In this document: positions 55,401 to 59,471 of the stretch, piece by piece
How the letters are laid out: every line of letters begins with the position of its first letter
Numbering within the stretch: the first letter of the stretch is position 1
Source of the DNA: Patiria pectinifera
Taxonomy: Eukaryota; Echinodermata; Asteroidea; Valvatida; Asterinidae
Direction of reading: 5' to 3'
NCBI GenBank assembly: GCA_029964075.1
Contig: CM057146.1
Span: forward strand, 12,357,501 to 12,421,500
Length of the DNA stretch: 64,000 nt
Notes under the pieces: generated by a model
The model's input: only the letters and a program-made list of their open reading frames with translations
The model's database searches: none
What the model was told of the DNA's origin: nothing
Program-made: the position numbers and the translations under genes

Positions 55401-57702
55401 TTCTTGTACTAAAAGAAAGCTTACGAATTGGACATTCATATCCTAGATTTTGAAATTGCTACATGCAGAACTTTACTAGAACAATGGTCCTGACATTTGT
55501 GTTTCGTTTTTTTTATTACTCACCCTGTAGCTTAAATACAGGTTTATGGACTAAATGTTTGTCTTACCATATGGGCAGGTAATGTAGCCAGTGGTCCAGG
55601 TTGCGGTTTATGGGCAAATGGGCCCTCTACGAGACCCTTTTGCAGCATGTGAAGCAACAGACTGGCATATGAGTTCCTGTTCTTCCTGTTTTAAAAAGTT
55701 ACAATATATATTACGCTCACCAAAGTCTTTTCATCATGATCATGTTCAAACACATCATTAACTTTAACAAAAATAACTGCCAGATTGCGTTCAATTGTTG
55801 TATGCGTACATGATATTTGTTGCATGTTCTACCAGTTACTTGGTCTATTTCGCTCTGTGCAACGAAATTACCAAAATGAAAAGAGTGCCCTACATAAAAT
55901 TTGCACAGTACGCACACGTGGTGTCCCATCCACCATGTCCACGGGGCTCTTAAAGGGAAAATACAACATTTGCATACATCAAAAAATAAAACTACCAAAT
56001 CGTTTTGAAATACCTTGCTGGACTGTTAGTGAATACAGTGTAAAAGCATCATGTAAAATCATGGCACCTGGTATACTGTCATTTTCAAGAAAAGTGGTAT
56101 TTTTGTATCAATTTCCAACGCTGGTCAGCCGACCAGCGTTGGAAAAACTGGCTTTTTTTTCAAATACTGGCCCCAATTGACCATCGCACTTGTTTGCAAT
56201 CGATTACACACCTATGAACGGGTACAAGCCAGCTAGACTGGTTCCCTGACCTTACAATTCCCCAATGTATGTAAACTGCTCTGTTTCTTCTTATATGGAG
56301 TCAGGGAACCAGACTACAGGAAAATGATTGTTTTTCTTGGTTTTTATAGCATTTTCGAACCCAAAACCTCGAAAAAGTCAGTGTAACTATATTTGCTATA
56401 TATTTCCAACCCCCCAATTCCATCCATTTCTGAAAATTACAGCAAAAGCAAATGATGTATATTCCCTTTAAAGGTAGTAAAAATGCTCTTTCTTTTTGTT
56501 GGCACACAGAGCCCATAGGCTGGCCTTCAGAGACCAGCAAAAAGTGTGTATGATCCTGACTGGGGGCATGAACATGTCTGCCTGGCAGGTTTACCTTGCA
56601 GTGGGCCCAGAGCCTGGTGGCTCACAAAGCTTCTTGATCCAATTTGCACATCTCTGTCTCTCTGTAATGAGATAAATACGCCACCAAAAAACTTGGTTTG
56701 TTAGTTCAGAAAGCGTTGATCAAGATCTCTTAATTTGGGGACCTTGTAGAAAATAATTTGACAGAGTCTTATTTGTGGAGTGCCATGGCCTCGTGGTCCA
56801 GGGGCATTTAATTTGTGGTCAGCGTGTAATTCTGCAGATTGTGGGTTCGAGTCCAGCCAGGGGTTATGGTTCGCCTGCTCTTGGGCAAGGCACTTTGTCA
56901 CTCACTGCTTTCTCTCCACCCAGTAGATGGCTAACTGTGAGGGCAGCTGCTTTGTGCCAAAATGGCAGCATCGAGCTGTACATGTATACTCCCAGGGAGC
57001 TGAGATTGTCTTTGGAATGTTTCATTGGCAAAATGAGCAGGGTAATTATTATGATAGCACCTTGAGCATCAATACTGATGGATACATGTGCTTTATAATA
57101 AAGCACATCAATTATTATTATTATCATTGGCTATCCCTTAATTAACCTCATAATTCATCTACATGTATCTATGTAGTCCAAAAAATTGGGACTCTCAATA
57201 CTGTGTATGATTATGAGAGTCCCAAAACTAAGGTATTGAGAACATGCAATACAAGAAAATAGACTGGCACCAGAAACAACCAGTCCAACACCGCTTAAGT
57301 ACTGCATCAATCAACCGTGCCAAAAGAATTTAAGAAACATGTGGCATGAACCGAGGACCAGTCTCAACTTGACTAAAATATGCATCTATTGTAACTAGTT
57401 ATTAAATATCATTCAGGTTTTTGCAAACTAAAACCAAATCAGTTGATCATCAATCAACATGAACACATCTGTCGGGTAACTAGGTACATGTACATGAATG
57501 TACCACACCAATGTTACAAAGTCATAGCAATGCGGCGTACCTGGAAAATGACAAACAGTGATCACTATTGGTTCATTTGATAAAAGCTTTTGCAAAGAGA
57601 AAACGAAATGGTACCCGATTTAGGAGAGAGGCGCAAAACATGAGGCTTCATTTTCACCAGACACTGGTCAAACTCATCGTCCAACTCTTCATTTGTTTCC
57701 AT
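22358..57702 (-). CDS. CEP112: CEP112 (centrosomal protein of 112 kDa), 24 coding exons, complete
   Basis: Spliced on the minus strand, 24 exons give 2784 coding nt, that is 927 residues and a stop, with every phase agreeing and all introns GT-AG. Residues 1-100 match the conserved CEP112 N-terminus (DUF4485-type), including SERQRCANWIKKLCEP, RKNRNSYASLLLHML and SIYFDEP. Residues 210-927 are almost continuous coiled coil rich in E, Q, K and R. Diagnostic blocks run in family order: RRQHEKELEMRKQM, FEQEKFEMQKQHTKAIQE, QQAEKALEEFKQQVEHNS, RKQQLVELGLLREEEKQR and ELEDTIESLKSQV near the end. The human protein is about 955 residues. The known family is centrosomal; a structural role is inferred here, and there is no catalytic domain. 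The introns carry a heavy transposon load. Exons are listed separately. A 5' noncoding exon probably exists upstream. Confidence 0.93.
22649..22759. repeat. 111-bp hairpin with about 50-bp arms
   Basis: GACTGGTTGGAATCTGGAAT pairs with the inverse near 22710-22735, and the outer GGTGTTAAACAC pairs with GTTTAATACC. In intron 23 of CEP112. It could be a small MITE; no transcript evidence. Confidence 0.75.
23291..23356 (-). CDS. CEP112: CEP112 coding exon 23 (residues 863-884)
   Basis: Acceptor TCCTATTACCAG and donor GTAAGAAC. It encodes MTHLKQDNENRMREFMPLSV and RQ, matching the I..IRQEYE.K...LMP.SLRQ block just before the C-terminus. Confidence 0.88.
23549..23834. repeat. 286-bp foldback repeat with about 130-bp arms
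   Basis: GGCACACAGTCAGAG, AAGATATCTGGCT and TAGAATAACAAGCAA are mirrored as TTGCTTGTTATTCTA, AGCCAAATATCTT and CTGACTGTGTGCC. The loop is near 23680-23700. In intron 22 of CEP112. Confidence 0.85.
23937..24222 (+). repeat. G/A-rich minisatellite in intron 22
   Basis: Many GGGGAGTTGAGGCGGGGGG-like blocks with multiple G runs on the plus strand, the template strand of CEP112. The transcript would be C/U-rich. The minus-strand proline-rich frames here are by-products. Confidence 0.85.
24267..24356 (-). CDS. CEP112: CEP112 coding exon 22 (residues 833-862)
   Basis: Acceptor TATTGACTAG and donor GTATATGG. It encodes TLHQDLDKQRSRARQMEREL and QQKDFQHQDQ. A G/A-rich minisatellite (pyrimidine-rich in the transcript) starts about 45 nt downstream of the donor. 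Confidence 0.88.
24572..24665 (+). mobile_element. tRNA-derived SINE family 2, copy 1
   Basis: Head GGATAGCTCAGTTGGAAGAG with box B GGTTCAAACCC, then the shared tail CCAGTCAATTTTCTTTGTTC. In intron 21 of CEP112, 38 nt from exon 21. Confidence 0.8.
24703..24793 (-). CDS. CEP112: CEP112 coding exon 21 (residues 802-832)
   Basis: Acceptor GACAGCTGTAG. The donor GTCAGA is the least canonical of the gene. It encodes RNDLERQMTDAIAKLEDEKE and LLKKQHAAYLK. Confidence 0.86.
24861..25242 (+). mobile_element. TTAA-flanked element family B, copy 1
   Basis: Ends AGGCATAC and CCTATACGCCT flanked by TTAA, with the diagnostic inner GATCGTACTGGTACTAAACA and GATCAGTCAATTGAC blocks. In intron 20 of CEP112, 68 nt upstream of exon 21. 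Confidence 0.8.
25540..25745. repeat. Dispersed repeat, inverted relative of 37370-37560
   Basis: It shares CAAAGGTTACATCGCAGTG and TTTATTTCTCACAC with the 37.4 kb copy in opposite orientation. Also rich in GCGCGC. No coding potential. Confidence 0.65.
25781..26136. mobile_element. Harbinger-type MITE, copy 2
   Basis: GGCCCCCC start and GGCC end, TTA duplicated at 25778-25780 and 26137-26139. The interior is inverted relative to copy 1, with the shared GGAGGACACCAATGTACATG-type stretch. In a CEP112 intron. Confidence 0.85.
26140..26443 (-). mobile_element. tRNA-derived SINE family 1, copy 3, tailless
   Basis: Reverse orientation. The head is degraded but GGTTCAAGTCC is kept, and the body is shared with copies 1 and 2. 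The tail is missing next to the Harbinger MITE. The 5' end is interrupted by the hAT-like element. Confidence 0.8.
26444..27102. mobile_element. hAT-like element with GACCC/GGGTC-rich interior
   Basis: Inverted ends TAATGTTGTGCA. The flanks GAGCCCAC and GGGCCCAC are an 8-bp duplication with one mismatch. The interior is full of ACCGACCC/GGGTCGGTT-like runs. It is inserted in the 5' end of the SINE at 26140-26443 and lies 52 nt from CEP112 exon 20. Confidence 0.75.
27154..27206 (-). CDS. CEP112: CEP112 coding exon 20 (residues 785-801)
   Basis: A 53-nt microexon with acceptor TTTCTGCACAG and donor GTGAG. It encodes NNRQLNDTIETLRQESS. Two nucleotides are left to complete Arg in exon 21. Confidence 0.82.
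27768..27830 (-). CDS. CEP112: CEP112 coding exon 19 (residues 764-784)
   Basis: A 63-nt exon with acceptor TTCATTTCAG and donor GTAAGC. It encodes TNSRLKDIEKDYNERLTKTA, matching the NSKLKQIEKEYTQKL block of the family. Confidence 0.88.
28490..28870. repeat. Dispersed repeat family G, copy 1
   Basis: It shares CTCTTTTGAGAGC, GTACTGGTTCGCG, CAATAACTTTGGAT and CTCTCCTTTTCTGG with 44330-44890 in the same order. Non-coding. Confidence 0.75.
29282..29368 (-). CDS. CEP112: CEP112 coding exon 18 (residues 735-763)
   Basis: Acceptor TATGGAAG and donor GTAAGTAG. It encodes VSTLKSEMEQQRLRLQRDHS and AEIERMLQE, continuing the coiled coil. Confidence 0.86.
30067..30210 (-). CDS. CEP112: CEP112 coding exon 17 (residues 687-734)
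   Basis: Acceptor TTTATTCCCAG and donor GTAAGT. It encodes MIRELEQQVRELREANMQSE and RKQQLVELGLLREEEKQR; the latter is nearly invariant in CEP112 proteins and is the strongest single identification. Confidence 0.95.
30295..31290. mobile_element. hAT-like element family J, copy 1, interrupted by family A copy 1
   Basis: It shares GAATATTCG, AGCTTTTTGCCAGTTT, AACACTC.AG and CAGCTGCAGCTGGC-type segments with 42325-42980. The nested TTAA element occupies 30508-31031. Confidence 0.65.
30508..31031 (+). mobile_element. TTAA-flanked element family A, copy 1
   Basis: Inverted ends AGGGAATRTACA flanked by TTAA. The interior has a palindrome (CCAACGCTGG...CCGTTGG at 30842-30869) and a GTCTGGTTCCCTGAC / GGAACCAGTCTAG pair. 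It sits inside an older hAT-like element (30295-31290). Confidence 0.85.
31755..32262 (+). mobile_element. Family B element, copy 2, with a nested family D repeat
   Basis: The left TTAA plus AGGCATATGATC is intact; the right end TATATGCCT is followed by a mutated TTCA. The D repeat at 32079-32226 is inserted within it. It ends 50 nt from exon 16. Confidence 0.75.
32079..32226. repeat. Short inverted-end repeat family D, copy 1
   Basis: GGCATGCAAC at one end and GTTGCATGCC at the other, with ACGAGGAAATCAGTGGATCC inside. Nested in family B copy 2. Confidence 0.7.
32312..32494 (-). CDS. CEP112: CEP112 coding exon 16 (residues 626-686)
   Basis: Acceptor TTTGCCTTTGCAG and donor GTAGGC. Gln-rich coiled coil (VTQLVQQQQMERESMQQEHE). 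61 whole codons in phase with exons 15 and 17. Confidence 0.88.
32736..33040 (+). mobile_element. Family B element, copy 3, 5' truncated
   Basis: It shares GACTGTACTGGTACTAAA, CAACTGACTGATTTTTGG and the right-end CAAATGATCCTATAC. The left terminal part is missing. Confidence 0.65.
33240..34680 (+). repeat. 146-bp satellite with 466-bp higher-order unit
   Basis: GTTTTAGCC starts at 33461, 33635, 33781, 33927, 34101, 34247, 34393 and 34539. The spacings are 174, 146, 146, 174, 146, 146 and 146; the 174 form has a 28-bp insertion. Units carry TTGACCTTGACCTTTGACC. The array ends in a CA-rich stretch and a hairpin TATGCCC...GGGCATA at 34741-34767. In intron 15 of CEP112. Confidence 0.9.
34767..35085. 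mobile_element. Harbinger-type MITE, copy 3, left end lost
   Basis: The right end GGCC is followed by TTA. The left terminus is missing and begins at GTCGGTCTCTGG directly after the 146-bp satellite tail. It lies about 50 nt downstream of the exon 15 donor of CEP112. Confidence 0.8.
35134..35377 (-). CDS. CEP112: CEP112 coding exon 15 (residues 544-625)
   Basis: The largest coding exon. Acceptor TTTGGTTAAG and donor GTACGCG. It contains QQAEKALEEFKQQVEHNS and MKAQMQKVEADLLQSKELR, strongly matching the central CEP112 coiled coil. A Harbinger-type MITE (34767-35085) lies about 50 nt downstream of the donor. Confidence 0.94.
36135..36274 (-). CDS. CEP112: CEP112 coding exon 14 (residues 498-543)
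   Basis: Acceptor GTTGCTAAG and donor GTAAAT. It encodes DLESMLKQDKLHQENLHEKQ and IMSLRSELEGERQDNHNKIL. Two nucleotides are left over and complete an Arg codon in exon 15. Confidence 0.87.
36491..36893. mobile_element. 403-bp TIR element with a 9-bp target duplication
   Basis: Inverted ends TAGCCTTTAGTCAAGTCCCA, with further inverted CCCCGGATGCTGACAC / GTGTCAGCATCCGGGG inside. AGTAAACAT is duplicated at 36482-36490 and 36894-36902. The 9-bp duplication suggests a Mutator-like element. It splits a decayed duplicate of CEP112 exon 13. Confidence 0.88.
37030..37605. mobile_element. Composite TIR elements with nested hairpins
   Basis: 37055-37175 is a hairpin (CAATTGTTGACTGCTG paired with CAGCGGTCAACAATTG). 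A second pair, CCGAAGTGA and TCACACTTCGG, encloses 37197-37342. 37370-37560 is an inverted relative of 25540-25745 (the shared stretch includes CACTGCGATGTAACCTTTG). Exact element borders are unclear. Confidence 0.6.
37770..37862 (-). CDS. CEP112: CEP112 coding exon 13 (residues 467-497)
   Basis: Acceptor GGAATTAG and donor GTAAGAAC. It encodes SVDTIHELEQHIQDLKQQLQ and DSEHRRQRELR, 31 whole codons. Degenerate partial copies of this exon and its downstream intron lie at 37612-37670, 36894-37010 and 36385-36490. Confidence 0.9.
38092..38170 (-). mobile_element. tRNA-derived SINE family 2, copy 3, internally deleted
   Basis: Opposite orientation to copy 2. GGATAGCTGAGTTGGTAGAG joins directly to TTCAAACCGCACTCCAGTCA, so the anticodon region is lost. 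Confidence 0.72.
38210..38305 (+). mobile_element. tRNA-derived SINE family 2, copy 2
   Basis: GTATAGCTCATTTGTAAAGC, box B GGTTCAAACCC, tail GATCAACTCTTTGATTAAC. In intron 12 of CEP112. Confidence 0.78.
38914..39043 (-). CDS. CEP112: CEP112 coding exon 12 (residues 423-466)
   Basis: Acceptor TGCCACAAAG and donor GTATGG. It encodes YAEVEKAAEQARDDQEMEMR and then KTDASIEFMKTEHSLSLAK, matching the KYDADI..LKQEH..S..K pattern of CEP112. Confidence 0.88.
39113..39478 (+). mobile_element. Family B element, copy 4
   Basis: It shares GATTGTACTGGTACTATT, GATCAGTCAACTGACAG and an AGGCCTTTAAT right end. It directly precedes family A copy 2. In intron 11 of CEP112. Confidence 0.65.
39527..40046 (+). mobile_element. 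TTAA-flanked element family A, copy 2
   Basis: Same ends and interior order as copy 1, flanked by TTAA at 39523-39526 and 40047-40050. The inner palindrome CGGTGGTCGGCCGACCAGCG is kept. In intron 11 of CEP112. Confidence 0.85.
40485..40585 (+). mobile_element. tRNA-derived SINE family 2, copy 4
   Basis: AATAGCTCAGTTGGTACAGC, box B GGTTCAAACTC and tail CCAGTCAATTTCTTTGTTCC, preceded by an (ATT)n microsatellite at 40448-40482. In intron 11, about 50 nt from exon 11. Confidence 0.8.
40633..40787 (-). CDS. CEP112: CEP112 coding exon 11 (residues 372-422)
   Basis: Acceptor AATGTTACAG and donor GTAATA. It is pure coiled coil (AEVIRDLEVRITQISQESEK ... KADLERRNMLLSAELE). The first codons are in phase with exon 10, and two nucleotides remain for an Arg codon with exon 12. 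Confidence 0.88.
40828..41035 (+). mobile_element. tRNA-derived SINE family 3
   Basis: Head ATGGCACAGTGGTTACTTTC, box B GGGTTCGATTCC, body GTTTTTCCCCAGAACAATTC and TTTTCTCCAACCTCTTAAAC. No clear tail. In intron 10 of CEP112. Confidence 0.72.
41425..42025 (+). repeat. GACTCAAGTC minisatellite, interrupted by a family D repeat
   Basis: Dense variants of TGACTCAAGTCGAGTC over about 450 bp, with family D copy 2 inside at 41817-41963. Similar motifs are known inside large DNA transposons of marine invertebrates. It ends about 25 nt from CEP112 exon 10. Confidence 0.8.
41817..41963. repeat. Short inverted-end repeat family D, copy 2
   Basis: AGGCTTGCACCT ... AATTTGCACACCT with the inner ACGAGGAAATCAGCGGATCC. 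Inserted in the GACTCAAGTC minisatellite. Confidence 0.7.
42051..42194 (-). CDS. CEP112: CEP112 coding exon 10 (residues 324-371)
   Basis: Acceptor TTTCAG and donor GTAGGC. It encodes FEQEKFEMQKQHTKAIQE and LDDTNARLHKMETEYSEQ, one of the best conserved parts of the protein. 48 whole codons. Confidence 0.94.
42325..42980. mobile_element. hAT-like element family J, copy 2
   Basis: Ends GGGCTGTCC...GGACAGCCC. The interior carries ATTCGATCATCAATCGAA and GCACGCAGTTGCAGCTAGCA. It lacks the family A insertion and so represents the empty state. In intron 9 of CEP112. Confidence 0.65.
43188..43275 (-). mobile_element. tRNA-derived SINE family 2, copy 5
   Basis: On the minus strand: GGATAGCTCAGTTGCTAGAG, box B GGTTCGAACCCC, tail CCAGTTAATTTCTTTGC. 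The closest to a tRNA of the five, but the anticodon stem has mismatches. Confidence 0.75.
43537..43655 (-). CDS. CEP112: CEP112 coding exon 9 (residues 284-323)
   Basis: Acceptor TTGTCTCTGTAG and donor GTAGGC. It encodes VQTLVKESAMIRDSRDQQIA followed by ELKKMVEHS, in line with the family (VQTL...IR...QIAELKK). Confidence 0.92.
43749..44112. mobile_element. MITE with about 35-bp terminal inverted repeats
   Basis: TTATATAACYGACATA and the following CCTTGTCATTTGAT occur at both ends in inverted orientation. The interior is unique and GC-richer. Target duplication not evident. Confidence 0.75.
44115..44259. repeat. 145-bp hairpin repeat adjoining the MITE
   Basis: CAAATATTGAGTGGCT and GGGAGGAATATTATCGC are mirrored at the right side, leaving a short loop around 44180. 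Probably a separate foldback MITE. Confidence 0.75.
44330..44890. repeat. Dispersed repeat family G, copy 2
   Basis: Longer than copy 1 because of about 150 bp of extra sequence around 44440-44640. Fragments of the same family occur at 55895-55953 and 56490-56530, flanking family A copy 4. Confidence 0.75.
45264..45737 (+). mobile_element. TTAA-flanked element family A, copy 3
   Basis: Flanked by TTAA. It lacks the inner palindrome seen in copies 1, 2 and 4, a deletion of about 50 bp. Its right end is 18 nt from the exon 8 splice donor. Confidence 0.85.
45760..45859 (-). CDS. CEP112: CEP112 coding exon 8 (residues 251-283)
   Basis: Acceptor GTTTAATTTAG and donor GTAAGATC. It encodes ILDRKNSEMEDMKNHYRSKS and TTIRKLERK. 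A transposon carrying the TTAA-family ends begins only 18 nt inside the downstream intron (end at 45737-45741). Confidence 0.92.
46143..46500 (+). mobile_element. Family B element, copy 5, 3' end lost next to exon 7
   Basis: It shares AAATAGGATCATTTGC, GATCGTACTGGTACTAAACA and GATCAGTCAATTGACTG. The right terminus is absent near 46500, about 75 nt from the end of CEP112 exon 7. Confidence 0.65.
46574..46713 (-). CDS. CEP112: CEP112 coding exon 7 (residues 204-250)
   Basis: Acceptor TTGCCTTTTAG and donor GTATAT. The recognisable coiled coil begins here with RRQHEKELEMRKQMMEAQHH and then EEKLRLQQRHDEAIQK, which matches a conserved CEP112 segment. Confidence 0.92.
46808..47267. mobile_element. 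pogo/Tigger-type MITE
   Basis: CAGTGGAACGCCGTTATAAC at the left and its inverse at the right, with TA on both sides. The subterminal GGTATAGCG repeats are typical of pogo/Tigger ends. It has no transposase. In intron 6 of CEP112. Confidence 0.85.
47715..48075. repeat. Foldback repeat family F, copy 2
   Basis: It contains GCAATGCTCATAGCGATTTT and, mirrored, CTTGCCAAAAATCAC, CTCATTTGATACAGACC and CAGGCTGATGGCCTAA. It shares the AAAAGCTGCC.CCGC core with copy 1. In intron 6 of CEP112. Confidence 0.7.
48246..48315 (-). CDS. CEP112: CEP112 coding exon 6 (residues 181-203)
   Basis: Acceptor ATCTTTTAG and donor GTAAT. It encodes RDANEEMFAYDSSGMTPTKT. This is a weakly conserved linker, supported by exact phase fit (phase 0 in, one nucleotide out) with exons 5 and 7. 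Confidence 0.68.
49165..49708 (+). mobile_element. TTAA-type element family C (related to B)
   Basis: Ends AGAGTCCATCATTTGC and CAAATGATGGACTATACCTT with TTAA/TTTAAA flanks. Partial relatives start at 35443 and 38322 (CATCATTTG followed by CAACAAAAG.GCTCAAA). Confidence 0.65.
49795..49876 (-). CDS. CEP112: CEP112 coding exon 5 (residues 153-180)
   Basis: Acceptor TTTGAATGCAG and donor GTAAGAC. It encodes a charged linker (SRTENGVVSATAAGDKEYRS). The assignment rests on consensus splice sites and on phase continuity between exons 4 and 6, because sequence conservation is weak here. Confidence 0.72.
50593..50945. mobile_element. Foldback palindromic MITE, copy 1, asymmetrically deleted
   Basis: Flanked by TTAA, with terminal AGAGGTTGTGGAATGCTCG at both ends in inverted orientation. 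The left arm lost about 150 bp: TGTAGCCTAAG is followed at once by GGCAGCAAAC. A full-length relative is at 53011-53496. Confidence 0.9.
51201..51570 (+). mobile_element. tRNA-derived SINE family 1, copy 1
   Basis: tRNA-like head with GCCTCGTGGTTAAGGGCA and GGTTCGAGTCC. The body GGGCAAGGCACTTTGTCACT and CTCTCCACCCAGGAGTAAAT is of a type familiar from echinoderm and other marine invertebrate SINEs. It ends in a (TTA)n tail. In intron 4 of CEP112. Confidence 0.85.
52673..52857 (-). CDS. CEP112: CEP112 coding exon 4 (residues 92-152)
   Basis: Acceptor CTGCTCGTCAG and donor GTGAGCG. It starts with SIYFDEP, conserved in the family, then LPDWVYGELSDNSSSS. The second half is Ser/Thr-rich and probably disordered, leading into the coiled coil. 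Confidence 0.9.
53011..53496. mobile_element. Foldback palindromic MITE, copy 2, near-perfect 486-bp hairpin
   Basis: The two halves are inverted copies almost to the centre (53240-53275), giving arms of about 225 bp. TTAA flanks both ends. No coding capacity: the open frames here (53064-53399 and others) are the two strands of the same arm. Confidence 0.92.
54037..54210. repeat. Short inverted-end repeat family D, copy 3
   Basis: AGGCATGCAACTGGGAAG ... AGCTGCATGCCCTG with AATCAGCTGATCCGAG inside. It carries a small internal duplication of AAAGAGAGGGGATTCC. Confidence 0.7.
54324..54694. mobile_element. Harbinger-type MITE, related subfamily
   Basis: Inverted ends GGCCAAAAAA and CTCCGGTTTCTGGTA at both sides, with TTA duplicated at 54321-54323 and 54695-54697. 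The interior differs from copies 1-3 apart from a GCCGCGTCGCCG block. Confidence 0.85.
55568..55685 (-). CDS. CEP112: CEP112 coding exon 3 (residues 52-91)
   Basis: Acceptor TTTTAAAACAG and donor GTAAGAC. It encodes RKNRNSYASLLLHMLQKGLV followed by EGPFAHKPQPGPL, matching the known CEP112 block. The exon ends in phase 0. Confidence 0.92.
55954..56467 (-). mobile_element. TTAA-flanked element family A, copy 4
   Basis: Inverted orientation relative to copies 1-3, TTAA on both sides, inner palindrome CGCTGGTCAGCCGACCAGCG. In intron 2 of CEP112. Confidence 0.85.
56595..56661 (-). CDS. CEP112: CEP112 coding exon 2 (residues 30-51)
   Basis: It follows the acceptor TCATTACAG and ends at donor GTAAAC. 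It encodes ERQRCANWIKKLCEPPGSG across the junction, the most conserved N-terminal stretch of the family. It is only 67 nt long and its reading frame is not apparent without the homology. Confidence 0.9.
56777..57126 (+). mobile_element. tRNA-derived SINE family 1, copy 2
   Basis: Head GCCTCGTGGTCCAGGGGC with box B GGTTCGAGTCC, same body as copy 1, ATT-repeat tail at 57106-57126. In intron 1 of CEP112. Confidence 0.85.
57615..57702 (-). CDS. CEP112: CEP112 coding exon 1 (residues 1-29)
   Basis: The ATG is at 57702, followed by METNEELDDEFDQCLVKMKP, which matches the EFD..V.MKP start of the family. The donor is GTACCA at 57614. An acceptor-like pyrimidine tract ending in CAG lies 13 nt upstream of the ATG (exon edge near 57714), so the 5' UTR is probably spliced. 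One nucleotide is left over and completes a Glu codon in exon 2. Confidence 0.88.
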
Positions 57703-57752
57703 TCTTCCTTGCAACTGATTAAAAACAAAGAACAAAGATGAAAGGATACATA

Positions 57753-58105
57753 CAGGCGCGGTTCTACGGGGGGGCTAGGGGGGGCTGTAGCCCCCCCAAA
57801 ATTTTGTCTAGCCCCCCCAAAATAAATTCCGTAAAAAAAAAATTGCATTAGCAAAAAGAATGATTGTGGTGTACATGCGAACGGTCTCCCCCTAAAGAAG
57901 AAATAGCCGTGACAAGGTTGCATTAGTTAATATATTGTGAATGATTTTAGGATTTTATTGGCGCTCCCCATTGAAAATATGGCATAAGCCCCCCCCCCCC
58001 CCACCTGGAAAAAATAACCGGTCAACATTTCAGCACGCCTCCCTGAAAAAAATCTTGATCCACCGTGCTAGCCCCCCCAAAATATTGGTTCTAGAACCGC
58101 GCCTG
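57753..58105. mobile_element. hAT-type MITE with a perfect 8-bp target duplication
   Basis: Ends CAGGCGCGGTTCTA and its inverse, flanked by GATACATA on both sides (57745-57752, 58106-58113). Subterminal TAGCCCCCCCAAAA repeats occur near both ends. The 8-bp duplication and CAG terminus fit hAT. It lies 38 nt upstream of the predicted 5' edge of CEP112 exon 1. Confidence 0.9.
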
Positions 58106-58119
58106 GATACATATACAAA

Positions 58120-58319
58120 CAATGGAAAAAATGTTGCAACCTGACGCCACTTTTTCCTTCATATATCATCTCAATGAAGTTCATTCATTGCAAAAATTAT
58201 GATAAGACATGAATCTGGGACTGAGAAACATTTCAAATTTTGTTAAGAACTCTCCATAGTCGACTTTATACAGAATCCCAGCAGTGGCGTCAGGTTGCAA
58301 CATTTTTCCCCATACATTG
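58120..58319. mobile_element. 200-bp MITE, about 33-bp inverted ends
   Basis: CAATGGAAAAAATGTTGCAA with CCTGACGCCACT is mirrored at 58283-58319. It starts seven bases after the hAT target site. Confidence 0.8.
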
Positions 58320-58446
58320 CCGGGTCCACTCGATAGTCTGAAGGTTTATTGATCCAAAGGTTCGACTGTACGAACACACACATTTCCAATACTTTGGGTA
58401 TAAAAGTCTAAAAAGGAACTGAGGTTCATTAATCCGAGCATTTGAA

Positions 58447-58668
58447 GCGATGGAAAGATTTCCATATACGAAGTTCACTCAACACCCCGTGTACAAACCC
58501 TTTGAGATTGGATTGAAAAATTCCAAGTGTTTTCTAAGAAAATGCTTGTATTTTCTCACTGCTCAAATTGACTTTGATGACATGAAATTGCTATCTGGGG
58601 GCTTGTTAGTCAATACAGAGGAAAATTAGTGAACTTCTTATATGGAAATCTTTCCGAAGCGATAGTCC
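58447..58668. mobile_element. MITE family I, copy 1
   Basis: Ends GGAAAGATTTCCATATACGA and the inverse. The interior includes GTCAATACAGAGGAAAATTA. A second copy is at 61838-62046. Nearby 58320-58860 has scattered TCCGAAGGTT-type repeats. Confidence 0.75.
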
Positions 58669-59352
58669 GAATGTTCGTTGGCCCGAAGGTTTGATAATCC
58701 TAAGGTTCACTATAAGATTAGAATAGATTTGATAGTCTGAATTTAGAATAAGGTCCATAAGTCCGACATTTTGTCCGAAGGTGCAATATAGTTCGAAAAA
58801 AAGTTTCAATTGTGCGAAGGCTCATTAATCCAAAAGCACATAAATAAGTGACAAGGTTCAATGGACAAAATGGACAACAAAGTTCAATGTTGTCAATATT
58901 TTATTAAAAATTGGCAGTGGATATTAAGCACATTGTACCGCGCTAATGCTATTTGCCACTTAAATTGCTATTGTTCACAGCCCCACTATTACGCCGCAGA
59001 GCTGGATTTTATCTAGTGACATGCATTTGATACATACAGGGACTTGTAACTTGTCTAGCCTAAATAAAGCACTTCCCAGACTAGTTCCCAGTCCTCCGTT
59101 ATTACAAAACTTCCCGTACTAGTGGGCAGAACAAAGCAATAATAACACAAATTAACAGATTTAATTTGATTCAAATTATCGTATCGTAGTTATACAACTG
59201 TACAAGTATACAGAAGCATAGATCATTTTCTTTCCTCGTTATATGAATTATTTCCCCTTTAACCGCTATACATTTCATTTAACATAATTATGCCGTGCAA
59301 CATTATTTGTTAAGATTGCGCATATTTCATAAATTGCGCACGTGATATTCCC

Positions 59353-59471
59353 ACGCAATCTTAAGAATGAGCGATCATTCTTCAGATTGCGTGCTCATTC
59401 TTAAGAATACGGCTCATTCTTCAGATTGCGTGCTCATTCTTAAGAATGCGCGCTCATTCTTAAGATTGCGT
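59353..59471. repeat. Palindromic minisatellite of the ATTCTTAAGAAT type
   Basis: CACGCAATCTTAAGAATGAG at the left end is mirrored at the right end. Between them GCTCATTCTTAAGAAT and its TTCAG variant repeat about five times. Located upstream of the CEP112 start. Confidence 0.75.
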
